From positions 62,001 to 126,000 of the forward strand of contig CAYPNP010000011.1 in assembly GCA_964412195.1 (NCBI GenBank): DNA of 64,000 nt, given 5' to 3'. The notes under the pieces were generated by a model. The model did not search any database. It had not been told where the DNA came from and was given only the letters and a program-made list of their open reading frames with translations. This document shows, one piece after another, positions 1-8,140 of this stretch. Position 1 is the stretch's first letter; every line of letters starts with the position of its first letter. Position numbers and translations under genes: made by a program. The stretch is from CAYPNP01 sp964412195. GTDB taxonomy: Bacteria; Acidobacteriota; JAAYUB01.

Positions 1-981
1 GATTGGAACAACCCCGGCCAGGCCATCCAGAACCTCGCCAAGAGCGCCGTGGACGGCTTCCTCTTCGACAAGGAGAACGGTCTCGGCCTCGACCGCAAGT
101 ACGAGGGCTCCTGGAGCAAGGGCGGCGAGTGGACCAAGGGCTGGGGCGATCCCGGCGCCGGGGACATCGTCAAGAATTTCGGCATCGGCTACGGCCAGCT
201 GGGCAAGACCTTATGGGAGGGCAAGTTCGGCGGCTTCCAGGTCGGCAGCGTGGACGAGCGCGCCTCCGGCGCCTGGGGCTCGGCGTACGCCAAGGGCAGC
301 ACGACCTTCCTGGAGGCGTCCGCGCGGGCCTTCGGCGACATCGATCCCGAGGCCTGGAGCGCCATGATCGGCATCGAGGGCCGGCTCCTGCTGGCCGGGG
401 CGGACTACCAGGTCGGTTACAACACCCCGCGACTGAACATCGGCGGCCACCAGGTGGGCATCGACACCAACGCCGCCCTGCACGCCATGGTGGGCGCGGA
501 GGGCCGCCTCATGGCCGAGGTCAGCCTGAAAGATGACCCCCACATCGCCATCGGCGGGGAGGCATTCGCCGGGGCGCGTGCGCGCCTCGAGGGCGGGGCC
601 GGCCTGGTCGTGGATGGCGAGCGGCTCGGTGGCGTGCGCGGCGGCGTCGAGGGCTGGGCCGGCATCGGCGCCAAGGCCGGCATCGACGCCGGCTACAAGG
701 ACGGCACTTTCTCCTTCGACTTCGACCTCGGCCTGGCCCTGGGCATCGGCTTCGAGGTGGACTTCGGCTTCGACGTCAACGTCGGCGCCATCGCCGACAC
801 CCTGTCCGACATCGGCTCCGACCTCTGGGGCGGCATCCAGGACGTCGGCGAGGGGATCGCCGACGTGGCCGAGGACGTAGGCGGCGCCATCGAAGATGCC
901 GCGGAGACGGTGGGCGGCGCCATCGAAGACGCCGCCGAGGCGGTGGGCGACGCCGTCAGCGACTTCTTCAGCGGCTGGTGA
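1..981 (+). CDS. Glycine-rich protein of unknown function, C-terminal part (5' end outside window)
   Basis: The frame is open from the first base of the window, so only the C-terminal 326 residues are visible and the true start lies upstream. The protein is rich in Gly, Ala and Asp. Its middle part has alternating glycine and hydrophobic stretches (for example the segment ending FGFDVNVGAIAD). The last 50 residues are a run of short amphipathic repeats of the type VGGAIEDAAE, encoded by a roughly 33-base tandem DNA repeat near 871-955, and the chain ends in FFSGW. I do not recognise a family. Similar glycine-rich ends occur in very large secreted or surface proteins, but nothing here proves that. 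No close downstream partner is seen; the next gene starts 123 bases later behind a short repeat tract. Confidence 0.75.
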   Translation, partial: DWNNPGQAIQNLAKSAVDGFLFDKENGLGLDRKYEGSWSKGGEWTKGWGDPGAGDIVKNFGIGYGQLGKTLWEGKFGGFQVGSVDERASGAWGSAYAKGSTTFLEASARAFGDIDPEAWSAMIGIEGRLLLAGADYQVGYNTPRLNIGGHQVGIDTNAALHAMVGAEGRLMAEVSLKDDPHIAIGGEAFAGARARLEGGAGLVVDGERLGGVRGGVEGWAGIGAKAGIDAGYKDGTFSFDFDLGLALGIGFEVDFGFDVNVGAIADTLSDIGSDLWGGIQDVGEGIADVAEDVGGAIEDAAETVGGAIEDAAEAVGDAVSDFFSGW

Positions 982-1035
982 CGCATCGCGCCGCTATTGG
1001 AATGTAAAATGAACATCGATTCTTCCGCCTGTTTG

Positions 1036-1078
1036 AGTTCGACGTCCGATGTTCAACGTTCGATGTGCGATGTTCGGT
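1036..1078. repeat. Intergenic repeat, GTTCGACGTTCGA family
   Basis: Degenerate copies of a GTTCGAtGT / AACGTTC unit fill most of the gap between the first two genes. The same motif returns at about 3335-3446, 18649-18763, 25014-25040, 34400-34430, 55070-55125 and 57450-57490. Confidence 0.8.
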
Positions 1079-1104
1079 TTGATTGATCGAAAGGAGTGTC
1101 TCCC

Positions 1105-2295
1105 ATGGCAGGATCCAACGACCTGTTGCAGAAAGCCCGGAAATATCTCGAGCAGGGCGAGTATACCAACGCCGAGCAGACCTACCAGGCGGTGCTGAAG
1201 GCCGAGCCCGGCAGCGCCGAGGCGCTGGCCGAGCTGGGTCGCTTCGCCATGATGCGCGAGCAGGTGGACGAGGGCCTCCGACTGGTGGAGCAGGCCCTGG
1301 AGATCCAGCCCCGGTTCGCCCAGGCCCTCGCCTATAAGGGTCTCGGCTACACCCTCAAGGAGGACTTCGCCAAGGCCATCCCGCTCCTGGAGGAGGCGGT
1401 GGCCCTCAACCCGGCGCTGGTCATGGCCTGGCACAACCTCGGCCGGGCCTACCGCAAGCAGGGCGACTGGGAAAAGGCCGAATCCTCCATCCGCAAGGCC
1501 CTGGAGCTGAACCCGAACCACTTCCAGGCCCACTACGAGCTGAGCACAATCCTGGCTAACACGAACCGCGTCACCGAGGCCATCCACGAGGCGCTGGAGT
1601 CGATCCGCATCAACCCGCTCTTCCTTAAGGGCTACCTCACCCTCGGCAAGGCCTACGAACTGGGCGGCCGGGGCGACCTGAGCATCGGCCTGTACCGCGA
1701 GGGCCTCAAGAAAAACCCGGGCGCCTTGATCCTGCGCCAGGAGCTGATCCGACTCTACCTGATGAAGCGCGACGTCAAGGCCGCCTACCTGGAGCAGGGC
1801 ATTGTCACCCGGCAGCGCAACGTCTACGAGAACAACCTCCAGCTGGGCAATCTGGGCGTGCTGGCGGGCGACTTCGAGGGGGCGGAGAAGGCCTTCCAGA
1901 AGGCGGCCCAGCAGAAGCCCGACGCGGCGGCGCCCCACTTCAACCTCGGCGAGATTTACAGCAGCGCCAACCTCAAGAAGGAGGCCACCAAGGAATACAT
2001 GGAGGCCATCCGGCTGAACGATGCCGACTGGAAACCGTACAATTCGCTGGGCGTGCTCCACATGAAGACGGCCACGCCGGAGAGCCTGCGCAAGGCGGTG
2101 GAGTACTTCCAGGAGGCCGCCGGTCGCAGCCCGCAGTCGCCGGAGCCCTACTACAACCTGGCCCTGGTCTACGGCCACCTCAAGAACCGCGAGGCCGCCG
2201 AGCAGAACGCCAAGCTGGCCCTCGCGCGGATCCCCGCCGACGGAGTGATGAAGCAGGACGTGGAGCGGCTGCTCAAAGCCCTCGAAAAAGTCTGA
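1105..2295 (+). CDS. Tetratricopeptide repeat protein
   Basis: A 396-residue soluble protein made almost wholly of about ten TPR units. Canonical pairs are visible, such as WHNLGRAYRKQGDWEKAESS and YNLALVYGHLKNREAAEQNA. There is no signal peptide or membrane segment, so it is probably a cytoplasmic scaffold for protein-protein contacts. I chose the ATG at 1105 because AAAGGAG ends 8 bases before it. A GTG at 1096 overlaps that Shine-Dalgarno sequence and is less likely. The gene stands alone on the plus strand and converges on the minus-strand gene ending at 2549. No catalytic domain is fused to the TPRs, so the biological partner cannot be named. Confidence 0.9.
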   Translation: MAGSNDLLQKARKYLEQGEYTNAEQTYQAVLKAEPGSAEALAELGRFAMMREQVDEGLRLVEQALEIQPRFAQALAYKGLGYTLKEDFAKAIPLLEEAVALNPALVMAWHNLGRAYRKQGDWEKAESSIRKALELNPNHFQAHYELSTILANTNRVTEAIHEALESIRINPLFLKGYLTLGKAYELGGRGDLSIGLYREGLKKNPGALILRQELIRLYLMKRDVKAAYLEQGIVTRQRNVYENNLQLGNLGVLAGDFEGAEKAFQKAAQQKPDAAAPHFNLGEIYSSANLKKEATKEYMEAIRLNDADWKPYNSLGVLHMKTATPESLRKAVEYFQEAAGRSPQSPEPYYNLALVYGHLKNREAAEQNAKLALARIPADGVMKQDVERLLKALEKV

Positions 2296-2536
2296 CGCGG
2301 GGACGGGGCGACGGGGGGACGGGGCGACGTAGCCCGCGTCGGCCTCGACGCGGGAGGGTGATTCACCGAAACGGCAAAACGGCGGTGGGGCGAAACGGCG
2401 ATCCAGCCGATTAGCCCTGATTCGTCAGTACCGGTAGGCGTCAGCCACCGGTGATTCTCACTTCGGCATCCAGCCTTGATAAAACTAAAACGGCGAAACG
2501 GCGATTCCCTCGCCGTTTCGCCGTTTCGCCGTTTCG
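2296..2536. repeat. Repeat tract with inverted pair between convergent genes
   Basis: A GGGGACGGGGCGACG tract starts directly at the TPR stop codon (2296-2329). It is followed by a CGAAACGGCG array (2367-2402) and, after about 85 bases, its inverted partner. The segment 2488-2504 is a perfect 17-base inverted match to 2510-2526 around the loop TTCCC. There is no T-run, so this is a strong hairpin but not a standard intrinsic terminator. The two flanking genes are convergent, so it would lie at the 3' end of both transcripts. Confidence 0.8.
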
Positions 2537-2548
2537 TCGATTCGCGGC

Positions 2549-3259
2549 CTACTGCCGCCCCCGCGAGGCCAGGAACCGGTCCACCTCCGGCGGCAGGGTG
2601 CTGCGGGCGAAGAACCGCAGCTGGGTGATCTTGTCCGGCGCCGAGGCGCCGTACTTGTAGAACACGAGCAGGAATTCGGTGGCGGAGACGCGGCGGTAGG
2701 ACTTCAGGCTGCCCCACTCGCGCACCCAGGCCCGGTCGGCGCACTTGGCCGAGCCGGTCTCGAAGACGATCTTGTCGGCACGCAGCCACAGCGTGCCCAT
2801 GCAGTTGTTGGCGTTCAGGTCCAGCTCCACGTCCAGTTTGTAGGGCAGCTCCAGCTCGCTGCCGGCGGGGCCGCCGCCCTGCGGGGCGTCGACGCGGCCC
2901 ATCCGCTGCAGGATGTACTGCAGGGCGGCCTGGTTGTCCGGGCTGTCATTCTTGAATTTCAGGACGTACTTCTGCCCGTGGCCGTGCTCCTTGTCGGCGA
3001 AGAAGATGTGCAGCTCGTAGGTGTTCTTGATCTCGACCTTCTCGAGGGCGGAGTACTCCCACACCCGGCTGTCGCCGACGACGGTCCGGGACTCGAAGAT
3101 GACCTTGTCGTCGCGGACGATCAGATTGCCCTGGCACTCGCCCACGCGGTGGTTGTGCTCCACGGGGATCGTGTACAGGGTCTCGGCCAGCAGCCAGCCG
3201 CCGGCCACCGCCAGGAGCGCCAGCGCGAAGAACAGGGTCCGGGCCGTCGTGTGTCTCAT
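2549..3259 (-). CDS. Exported protein with two tandem copies of an unknown domain
   Basis: A 236-residue protein with an N-terminal signal peptide (about residues 1-25, hydrophobic core LFFALALLAVAGGWLLA). After it, two copies of the same unit can be seen. In copy one a small-molecule-binding-like pattern Gx-LIVRDDKVIFES is followed by VWEYSALEKVEI and a strand LHIFF. In copy two the same pattern is GTLWLRADKIVFET, WGSLKSYRRV and LLVFYK. The order of strands resembles a PH/GRAM-like fold, but this is only an impression. GGAGG sits 10 bases before the chosen ATG. The next in-frame ATG upstream lies only 2 bases from the same site. Function unknown; it probably acts in the periplasm. Confidence 0.75.
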   Translation of the reverse strand: MRHTTARTLFFALALLAVAGGWLLAETLYTIPVEHNHRVGECQGNLIVRDDKVIFESRTVVGDSRVWEYSALEKVEIKNTYELHIFFADKEHGHGQKYVLKFKNDSPDNQAALQYILQRMGRVDAPQGGGPAGSELELPYKLDVELDLNANNCMGTLWLRADKIVFETGSAKCADRAWVREWGSLKSYRRVSATEFLLVFYKYGASAPDKITQLRFFARSTLPPEVDRFLASRGRQ

Positions 3260-3334
3260 GGTTGCCATTCCCTCCGGGAGAATTTTCACCCTAGGATAGC
3301 CCAACCAGTCGGGACCTGCAAGGTCATTCCGAGC

Positions 3335-3446
3335 TCAACGTCGAACGTTGAACTTCGAACGCCGAACGCTGAACGAGGAAAAAATCGAACCGGGTCGGAT
3401 CCCCGGTTCGACGTTCGGCGTTCGACGTTGGACGTTCAGCGTTCAG
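3335..3446. repeat. Inverted pair of AACGTCGAAC-type arrays (long hairpin)
   Basis: A left array of GAACgtyGAAC units (about 3335-3375) and a right array of their reverse complements (about 3405-3446) flank a short core. The whole gap between two same-strand genes can therefore fold as one imperfect hairpin. Confidence 0.75.
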
Positions 3447-3463
3447 ATGGGATGGCTTCTCAA

Positions 3464-4249
3464 CTACCGGTTCAGGGTGAAGTTCACCGAGACGGTGCCG
3501 ATGATGGAGATGGGACGGCCGTCCACGCTCGTGGGACTGTAGACCCACTGTTCCACCGCGGTCCTGGCCGCCGCGGCCAGGATCGGATTGCCGCTCACCA
3601 CCCGGACGTCGGCCACCCGGCCGGATTCGTCCACGGCCACCTGGATGATGACGACACCCTGGATGCCCGCCCGGATGGCCATCTCGGGGTAGACCGGTTC
3701 CACCCGCCGGACCAGTTTGGACAGAAGCACCGTCGCGCTCACCGGTTTCCGGTCCCTGGGAGGTGCGGGCCGGACGGGGGGCGGGGGTGCTTCTGGTACG
3801 ATGTCATTGCCATGGATCCAGGCGGCCTGGTCGATGCCGGGGACCAGCCGTCCCGGCACGCCGTATCCCCCTGGAACACCCAGCCCGCTCTCTCCGACTG
3901 GAAAGTACTCCTGCGCGGATCGATCATCCGGCGGCGGGAGGTCGTCCGGGATCACGAGCGGAGGGTGGAAGCCGCCGAGGTCGACGGGCGGACGGGGCGG
4001 CCGGGGAGTCTGCGGCCCGCCGGCGGGACCGGTCGTCGGCGGCGCCGGTACCACGATCGGCGGAGCGTACCGATTCGTCACCTCCGTCAGGAACCGGCCC
4101 ACCTCCTGCGGGATGGCGGCAGGGAACATCAGCGGGATGGACACGATCACGGCCAGCGCGGTGGCGTGAAGCAGCGCGGCCATGGGCAGGGTGCGGGACA
4201 CCCGGGTGCGGGCGCAAGCGGCGGACGAGACGATCAGCTGGTCAAACAT
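3464..4249 (-). CDS. TonB-family energy transducer
   Basis: A 261-residue protein with the TonB plan. There is a short cytoplasmic N-terminus, one membrane segment at about residues 22-45 (PMAALLHATALAVIVSIPLM), a long Pro-rich linker, and a C-terminal TonB domain at about 175-261 with EPVYPEMAIRAGIQGVV and VDESGRVADVRVVSG. Proteins of this type couple the proton-motive force to outer-membrane receptors. A large receptor lies at 38893-41880, but no ExbB/ExbD genes are in the window. The start is supported by GGAGG 6 bases upstream. A second TonB-domain protein lies at 27778-28488. Confidence 0.9.
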   Translation of the reverse strand: MFDQLIVSSAACARTRVSRTLPMAALLHATALAVIVSIPLMFPAAIPQEVGRFLTEVTNRYAPPIVVPAPPTTGPAGGPQTPRPPRPPVDLGGFHPPLVIPDDLPPPDDRSAQEYFPVGESGLGVPGGYGVPGRLVPGIDQAAWIHGNDIVPEAPPPPVRPAPPRDRKPVSATVLLSKLVRRVEPVYPEMAIRAGIQGVVIIQVAVDESGRVADVRVVSGNPILAAAARTAVEQWVYSPTSVDGRPISIIGTVSVNFTLNR

Positions 4250-4462
4250 GGCGGCCTCCTTCCCGCCAGGCGCCGCTTCCGCGGGCCGCCGGCGGCGTGG
4301 GATGTGCCCGTGCAGGCCTGACCGGGACTTCTCGCGCGCTTAAACTAATAGACACGACGGGGGCGGGTTGGTTCCATCACTCGGCGGGCGCCGGGACAGG
4401 ATCAGTGGACGGTCGCGGGATCTCGGCGGCTCAGCCGGACCGCGGGACTTCCGGCACAGCCT

Positions 4463-5782
4463 TCACTTGATCGGGACGCAGGTGCAGACCGGGACGCAGG
4501 AGCAGTACGAGTTCCCGCTGGGCCGGGGGACGGGGACCAGGATCGTTCCGGGGACGCAGTTGCAGGTGCACACGCAGCCGGCGGGGATCGGCGAGCCGCA
4601 GGGGAGGGTGTAGGTGATCGTCTGGCCGTACTGGTTGGTCCAGGTGTACTGCTGCGCCTCGCGGTTGTTGTCCAGCGTGGCTGGGTCAAACAGGTTGGTG
4701 AAGTATTCGCCGGTGCCGGCGTCCCACAGGCGGATGGTCTTGTCGTCGGCGCCGGAAGCCAGCACCCTGCCGTCCGGAGAGTACGCCAGGCAGTTGACAG
4801 CGCCTTCATGGCCGGACAGGGTCTTGACCGGCTGCCCGGTGTCGGTCGACCACAGCTTGACCAGGCGGTCCGCGCCGCCTGAGGCCACGCGCCGCCCGTC
4901 GGGGCTGCACAGGATCACGCCGACGCCGGTGCCGTGCGCCTTCCAGACCGGCCCGGGCGCGCCGTCGGGGAGGCCCCAGGTCCGGATCGTCTCGTCGGCA
5001 CCGCCGGAGAACAGCCGCCGCCCGTCGGGGCTCCAGGCCACGGCATCCACCGCGGCGCCGTGACCGCGCAGGGTCTGCCGGCGGAGGCCCTGCGGGATGT
5101 CGTAGAGGCCGACGGTGCTGTCGGACGCCGCGGAGGCCAGCCATTGGCCGTCGGGGCTGAACGCCACGGCGCCGACCGGTCGCCGATGGCCGGTCAGGGT
5201 CTTGATGCGGCGGCCGGCCGCCAGGTCCCAGAGCTGGATGGCGCCGTCGTCGGTGCCGGAGGCCAGGTACTTCCCGTCGGGGCTGCAGTCGACGCAGAGT
5301 ACGGTCTGGGCCCAGACGCGCAGGGTCTGGCCCAGGATCCCCTCGGGCAGCTGGCGGGACCGGATGGTCTTGTCGGCGTCACCATAAACCGCCTCGCCAC
5401 CCGGGCTGACCGTCACGCAGTGGACGGCGCTCTTGCCCGCCTGGACCTTGTGCAGCCGGCCGAGGGGCATCTCCCAGATCTTCACCGACATGTCGACGGA
5501 ACCGGACACCAGGTAGGAACCGGTCCCGTTGAACGCCACGCCCTTCACCGGACCGGCGTGGGCCTGGATCGCCGCCGCCGGCTTGAGGGCCGGCGCGGCC
5601 GCCCGTACCGGCAGGCTCAAGCCGCCCAGGATCGCGGTGCCCGCCGCCGCGGCGACCAGGAAACTGCGCCGGTCCACGCTCCAGTCGAGCGGGACGTCCG
5701 ACAGTTCGTACAGGCGGGGCTCGCCGGCGGACGCGTCGGCGTAGAAGTCCTGCAGCTGGAAGCGGGGCCGTCTCTCCGGCAT
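4463..5782 (-). CDS. Tat-exported seven-bladed WD40 protein with a nine-cysteine C-terminal tail
   Basis: A 439-residue protein. An atypical N-terminal stretch of about 38 residues precedes a twin-arginine-like signal (DRRSFLVAAAAGTAILGG). Then come seven WD repeats, enough for one closed propeller, with repeated SPDGrxLASG and KLW/RLW strands (about 70-370). The last 46 residues hold nine cysteines at about 395, 403, 405, 407, 409, 427, 429, 433 and 435. They form the runs CVCTCNC and CSC...CTC, separated by a Pro-rich spacer. The ATG at 5782 has GGAGG 5 bases upstream. A radical SAM/SPASM gene lies 95 bases upstream on the same strand. Seen: the tail and the neighbour. Inferred: the tail could be a substrate for that enzyme or could bind metal. 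Confidence 0.85.
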   Translation of the reverse strand: MPERRPRFQLQDFYADASAGEPRLYELSDVPLDWSVDRRSFLVAAAAGTAILGGLSLPVRAAAPALKPAAAIQAHAGPVKGVAFNGTGSYLVSGSVDMSVKIWEMPLGRLHKVQAGKSAVHCVTVSPGGEAVYGDADKTIRSRQLPEGILGQTLRVWAQTVLCVDCSPDGKYLASGTDDGAIQLWDLAAGRRIKTLTGHRRPVGAVAFSPDGQWLASAASDSTVGLYDIPQGLRRQTLRGHGAAVDAVAWSPDGRRLFSGGADETIRTWGLPDGAPGPVWKAHGTGVGVILCSPDGRRVASGGADRLVKLWSTDTGQPVKTLSGHEGAVNCLAYSPDGRVLASGADDKTIRLWDAGTGEYFTNLFDPATLDNNREAQQYTWTNQYGQTITYTLPCGSPIPAGCVCTCNCVPGTILVPVPRPSGNSYCSCVPVCTCVPIK

Positions 5783-5877
5783 GGTTCCCTCCCGAGGCAA
5801 GTGCTCACCCCGTTGGTAAAGGCTCTCTGATATGGTGACAGGCTATTGAACCACATCGGCGGTACGAAGGCAATGTC

Positions 5878-7386
5878 TCACGTGAATTCAGGGCTGATTC
5901 CCGGCTCGGCCGGCCCGCCGGGGCGGCACCTGTCCTCCGTTGCCGTGGGCGCCCCGCCCCGAATCCAGGCCCTCCCTCCGTTTGCCTGGATCTCCTTGAG
6001 AACCAGGAATTTCGTCAGCTCCTGGTTCACCCGGCAGCGGAGCGGCAGTTCCCCGGCAGGGAGGCGGCGCTGTCGTTCGCCCTCCTTGACGGCGCAGTCC
6101 CCGGCGCAGTGCCACCGGCAGAAGCAGCCGTCGCAGGCGCGCGCCTGCAGCACCGAGCGCCGGCGGTGGCGGCGGGCGGCCGCCGGATCGAGGCGGAAAT
6201 CCCCCGCCCCGTCCCACCGGCCGACCAGGAAGGCGCGGCTGAGGGGGTGCCGCCGCCCGTACACCTCGAAGCAGGCGCTGACGTCGCCGGCGGGCGTCAC
6301 CACCAGCGCCCGGCACGGCGCCAGGCAGAACCGCCGGGTCAGCAGCTCCGGCCGGGCGCCGGAGTAGAACAGCCGGATGCCGCGGGCGGCCGCGACGTCC
6401 CGCGCCGCGGCGAACTGGCGCAGGAACTCGTCCGGCTCGTCCAGCGCCGCGGGGGAGCGGCGGGCGCGGCCGGTGGCGAAGGCGGGCTCCGCCTGGATGG
6501 TGTGCGGCCGGAAGCGGGCGGCGATGTGGGCCACGCTTTCCGCGAGCGAGGCCACGCTGCCGCGCGTGACCGTCAGCCGGACGCCGTAGCGGAATCCGGC
6601 CGCGTCCAGGGCTTCCAGCGTCCGGGCGGCGCGGCGGTAGGAGCCGCGGCCGCCGGCGCCCGGCCGCTGGGCGTCCTGCACGGCCGGCGTCCCGTCGAAG
6701 GAGATGCTCAGCTCGGTGAAGTTCCGGAGGATGTAGTCCCGCACCCGGGCGGTCCAGCAGCCGTTGAAGGCGCCGGTCACCTGGAGCGGGACGCCGAGGC
6801 GGTCCGCGCCGGCTCGGGCGCGGGCCACGGCGCGGGTGAGCACCGGCCAGTTCAGGCTGGGCTCGCCCCCGCCGTGGAAGGCCAGGGTCATCCCCGGCCG
6901 GCCGTGGCGGACCACGTCGGCCAGCACCCGGTCCACCGCCGCCCGGGCGAGGGGCCAGGGCATGTCCTCGGCCGGCAGCTCGCCCCCGTCGGCGTAGCAG
7001 TAGACGCAGCGGAGGTTGCAGCGGTTGGTGAGGAAGAGCACGGCGGTGTCGTAGCCGCCCGCGGCCGCGGCCGGGTCGTCCGGCGGGGGCGCCGCCTCCC
7101 GGAAGAGCCCCAGCCGCTCCAGGCCGGCCAGCAGGGAAGCCGGATCCTCTTCACGGGCCTCCCCTCCCGCGGTGGCCGCCCGTCCATTCATCGCCTGCTC
7201 CGGCGCCTCGGCCCGGCGGCGGACCTGCTCCACCAGCGCGCCGTTGGCGACGAAGGCGATGCCGTGGAGCGGCGCGTACACGAGGTACCGGTCCGCGCCG
7301 GCCGGCACGGCGAAGATCTGCTCCGGCAGGCGGAAGCGACGGGACGGCGGGAATTCAGCGACGGGAAGGTCGGGCATGGGCTCCAT
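5878..7386 (-). CDS. Radical SAM/SPASM domain protein, putative peptide maturase
   Basis: A 502-residue enzyme. The radical SAM motif is TNRCNLRCVYCYA (cysteines 123, 127, 130), followed by FHGGGEPSLNW, the GGE-type SAM-binding element. The C-terminal third has SPASM-type cysteines: CLAPC, SACFEVYG, and a cluster ACDGCFCRWHCAGDC at about residues 430-450. SPASM proteins bind extra 4Fe-4S clusters and often modify peptides or proteins. The first 100 residues (about 20-100) contain a small alpha/beta-looking region that could be a peptide-recognition element; this is inference. It is the first gene of a minus-strand pair with the WD40 protein at 4463-5782. A second ATG three codons in (MPDLP) is also possible as the start. 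Confidence 0.88.
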   Translation of the reverse strand: MEPMPDLPVAEFPPSRRFRLPEQIFAVPAGADRYLVYAPLHGIAFVANGALVEQVRRRAEAPEQAMNGRAATAGGEAREEDPASLLAGLERLGLFREAAPPPDDPAAAAGGYDTAVLFLTNRCNLRCVYCYADGGELPAEDMPWPLARAAVDRVLADVVRHGRPGMTLAFHGGGEPSLNWPVLTRAVARARAGADRLGVPLQVTGAFNGCWTARVRDYILRNFTELSISFDGTPAVQDAQRPGAGGRGSYRRAARTLEALDAAGFRYGVRLTVTRGSVASLAESVAHIAARFRPHTIQAEPAFATGRARRSPAALDEPDEFLRQFAAARDVAAARGIRLFYSGARPELLTRRFCLAPCRALVVTPAGDVSACFEVYGRRHPLSRAFLVGRWDGAGDFRLDPAAARRHRRRSVLQARACDGCFCRWHCAGDCAVKEGERQRRLPAGELPLRCRVNQELTKFLVLKEIQANGGRAWIRGGAPTATEDRCRPGGPAEPGISPEFT

Positions 7387-7405
7387 CCGGATTGTCGGTC
7401 GCCTG

Positions 7406-7434
7406 ATTGTAGCCGATCACGCCGCGCTTTCCAA
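7406..7434 (-). promoter_or_regulatory. Sigma70-type promoter for the radical SAM/WD40 genes
   Basis: On the minus strand TTGGAA (7434-7429) and TACAAT (7411-7406) are separated by exactly 17 bases and end about 20 bases before the radical SAM start. It is back to back with a plus-strand TATAAT at 7452. Confidence 0.65.
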
Positions 7435-7451
7435 GTTCCGGTCCATTCGGC

Positions 7452-7457
7452 TATAAT
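7452..7457 (+). promoter_or_regulatory. Probable -10 element of the 7522 gene
   Basis: A perfect TATAAT lies 65 bases before the start codon at 7522. The -35 region (TTTCCA or TTCCAA, about 7428-7434) is weak and overlaps the divergent promoter. Confidence 0.5.
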
Positions 7458-7521
7458 TCCGACGATCCGGCGGCCGCCCCGCCGCCGTGGCCCGGCGTCG
7501 GACACTCACGGGAGGTGGCCC

Positions 7522-8010
7522 ATGGCCCGATTCTTCGCCTTGCTTGCCTTTTGCGGACTGCTTGCGGTGGCCTGGATGCCGGCCCAGCAGAAGCCGGATT
7601 TCTCCGGCGATTGGGTGCTCAACAAGGCCCGCACCCGGCTGCAGTTCCCCGACATCACCGCCATCGACCGCGGCTCCATGGAGATCGAGCGCGAGGGGAC
7701 CGCATTCAAATTCAAACGGGTGTTCGTCATCGGCCTGGAGAAGGACATCTTCAGCTACGAGCTGACTGCCGACGGCAAGGAGACGACCACCAAGGAGGGC
7801 AAGCGGAGGATCGTCTCCAAATCGTACTGGGACGGGGACGCGCTGGTCTACGACACCAAGATCGACGCGCCGGGGGGCGACGCCACCAACGTGGTGCACT
7901 ACCGGTTGATCGAGGGCGGCCAGGTGCTGGAGGCGGAGGAGCACTTCCGCGGCCCCAAGCACCAGCACGACAACGTCTGGATCTTCGACCGCAAGCCCCC
8001 TACCCCGTAA
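7522..8010 (+). CDS. Small exported protein, lipocalin-like (function unknown)
   Basis: A 162-residue protein with a signal peptide (residues 1 to about 20, ending near WMPAQQ). The mature part opens with DFSGDWVLNKARTRLQF. This pattern (FSGxWxLNxxxS) is typical of small exported beta-rich proteins that are common in acidobacterial genomes. The rest is a succession of strands with conserved-looking IEREGTAFKFKRVF and SYWDGDALVYDT. No catalytic residues stand out. Binding of a small ligand or a structural periplasmic role is possible but unproven. GGAGGT lies 5 bases before the ATG. It is a single gene, divergent from the radical SAM gene. The stop codon is followed within 15 bases by a TTCACCACAGAGGCAC-type repeat. 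Confidence 0.75.
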   Translation: MARFFALLAFCGLLAVAWMPAQQKPDFSGDWVLNKARTRLQFPDITAIDRGSMEIEREGTAFKFKRVFVIGLEKDIFSYELTADGKETTTKEGKRRIVSKSYWDGDALVYDTKIDAPGGDATNVVHYRLIEGGQVLEAEEHFRGPKHQHDNVWIFDRKPPTP

Positions 8011-8022
8011 CGGGAAACCGGG

Positions 8023-8140
8023 AATTCACCACAGAGGCACGGAGGACACAGAGGGGAATTCAGGGTTCCGATCCGCAATCCGCAATCCGAAAACCGCAAT
8101 CTGCCGATTCACCCATTCACCTATTCACCCATTCACCCAT
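8023..8140. repeat. Composite repeat: TTCACCACAGAGGCAC, AATCCGCAATC and ATTCACCC units
   Basis: Three different repeat families follow one another between two convergent genes. The last, a run of ATTCACC units (about 8104-8140), contains the stop codon and last three codons of the methyltransferase at 8125-8853. Confidence 0.8.

Noticed and set aside
994..2178. 394-codon open frame antisense to the TPR gene
   Set aside because: The plus strand has regular TPR motifs and a good ribosome site. The antisense frame has no domain and unusual Leu/Val/Gly content typical of a GC shadow.
6109..7521. Upstream extension of the small exported protein by 470 codons
   Set aside because: The frame is open only because of GC bias over the antisense radical SAM gene. 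The ATG at 7522 has GGAGGT and starts a signal peptide.
8023..8055. Insertion sequence or transposase remnant in the repeat tracts
   Set aside because: I found no transposase-like reading frame, no fixed terminal repeats shared by all tracts and no clear target duplications.
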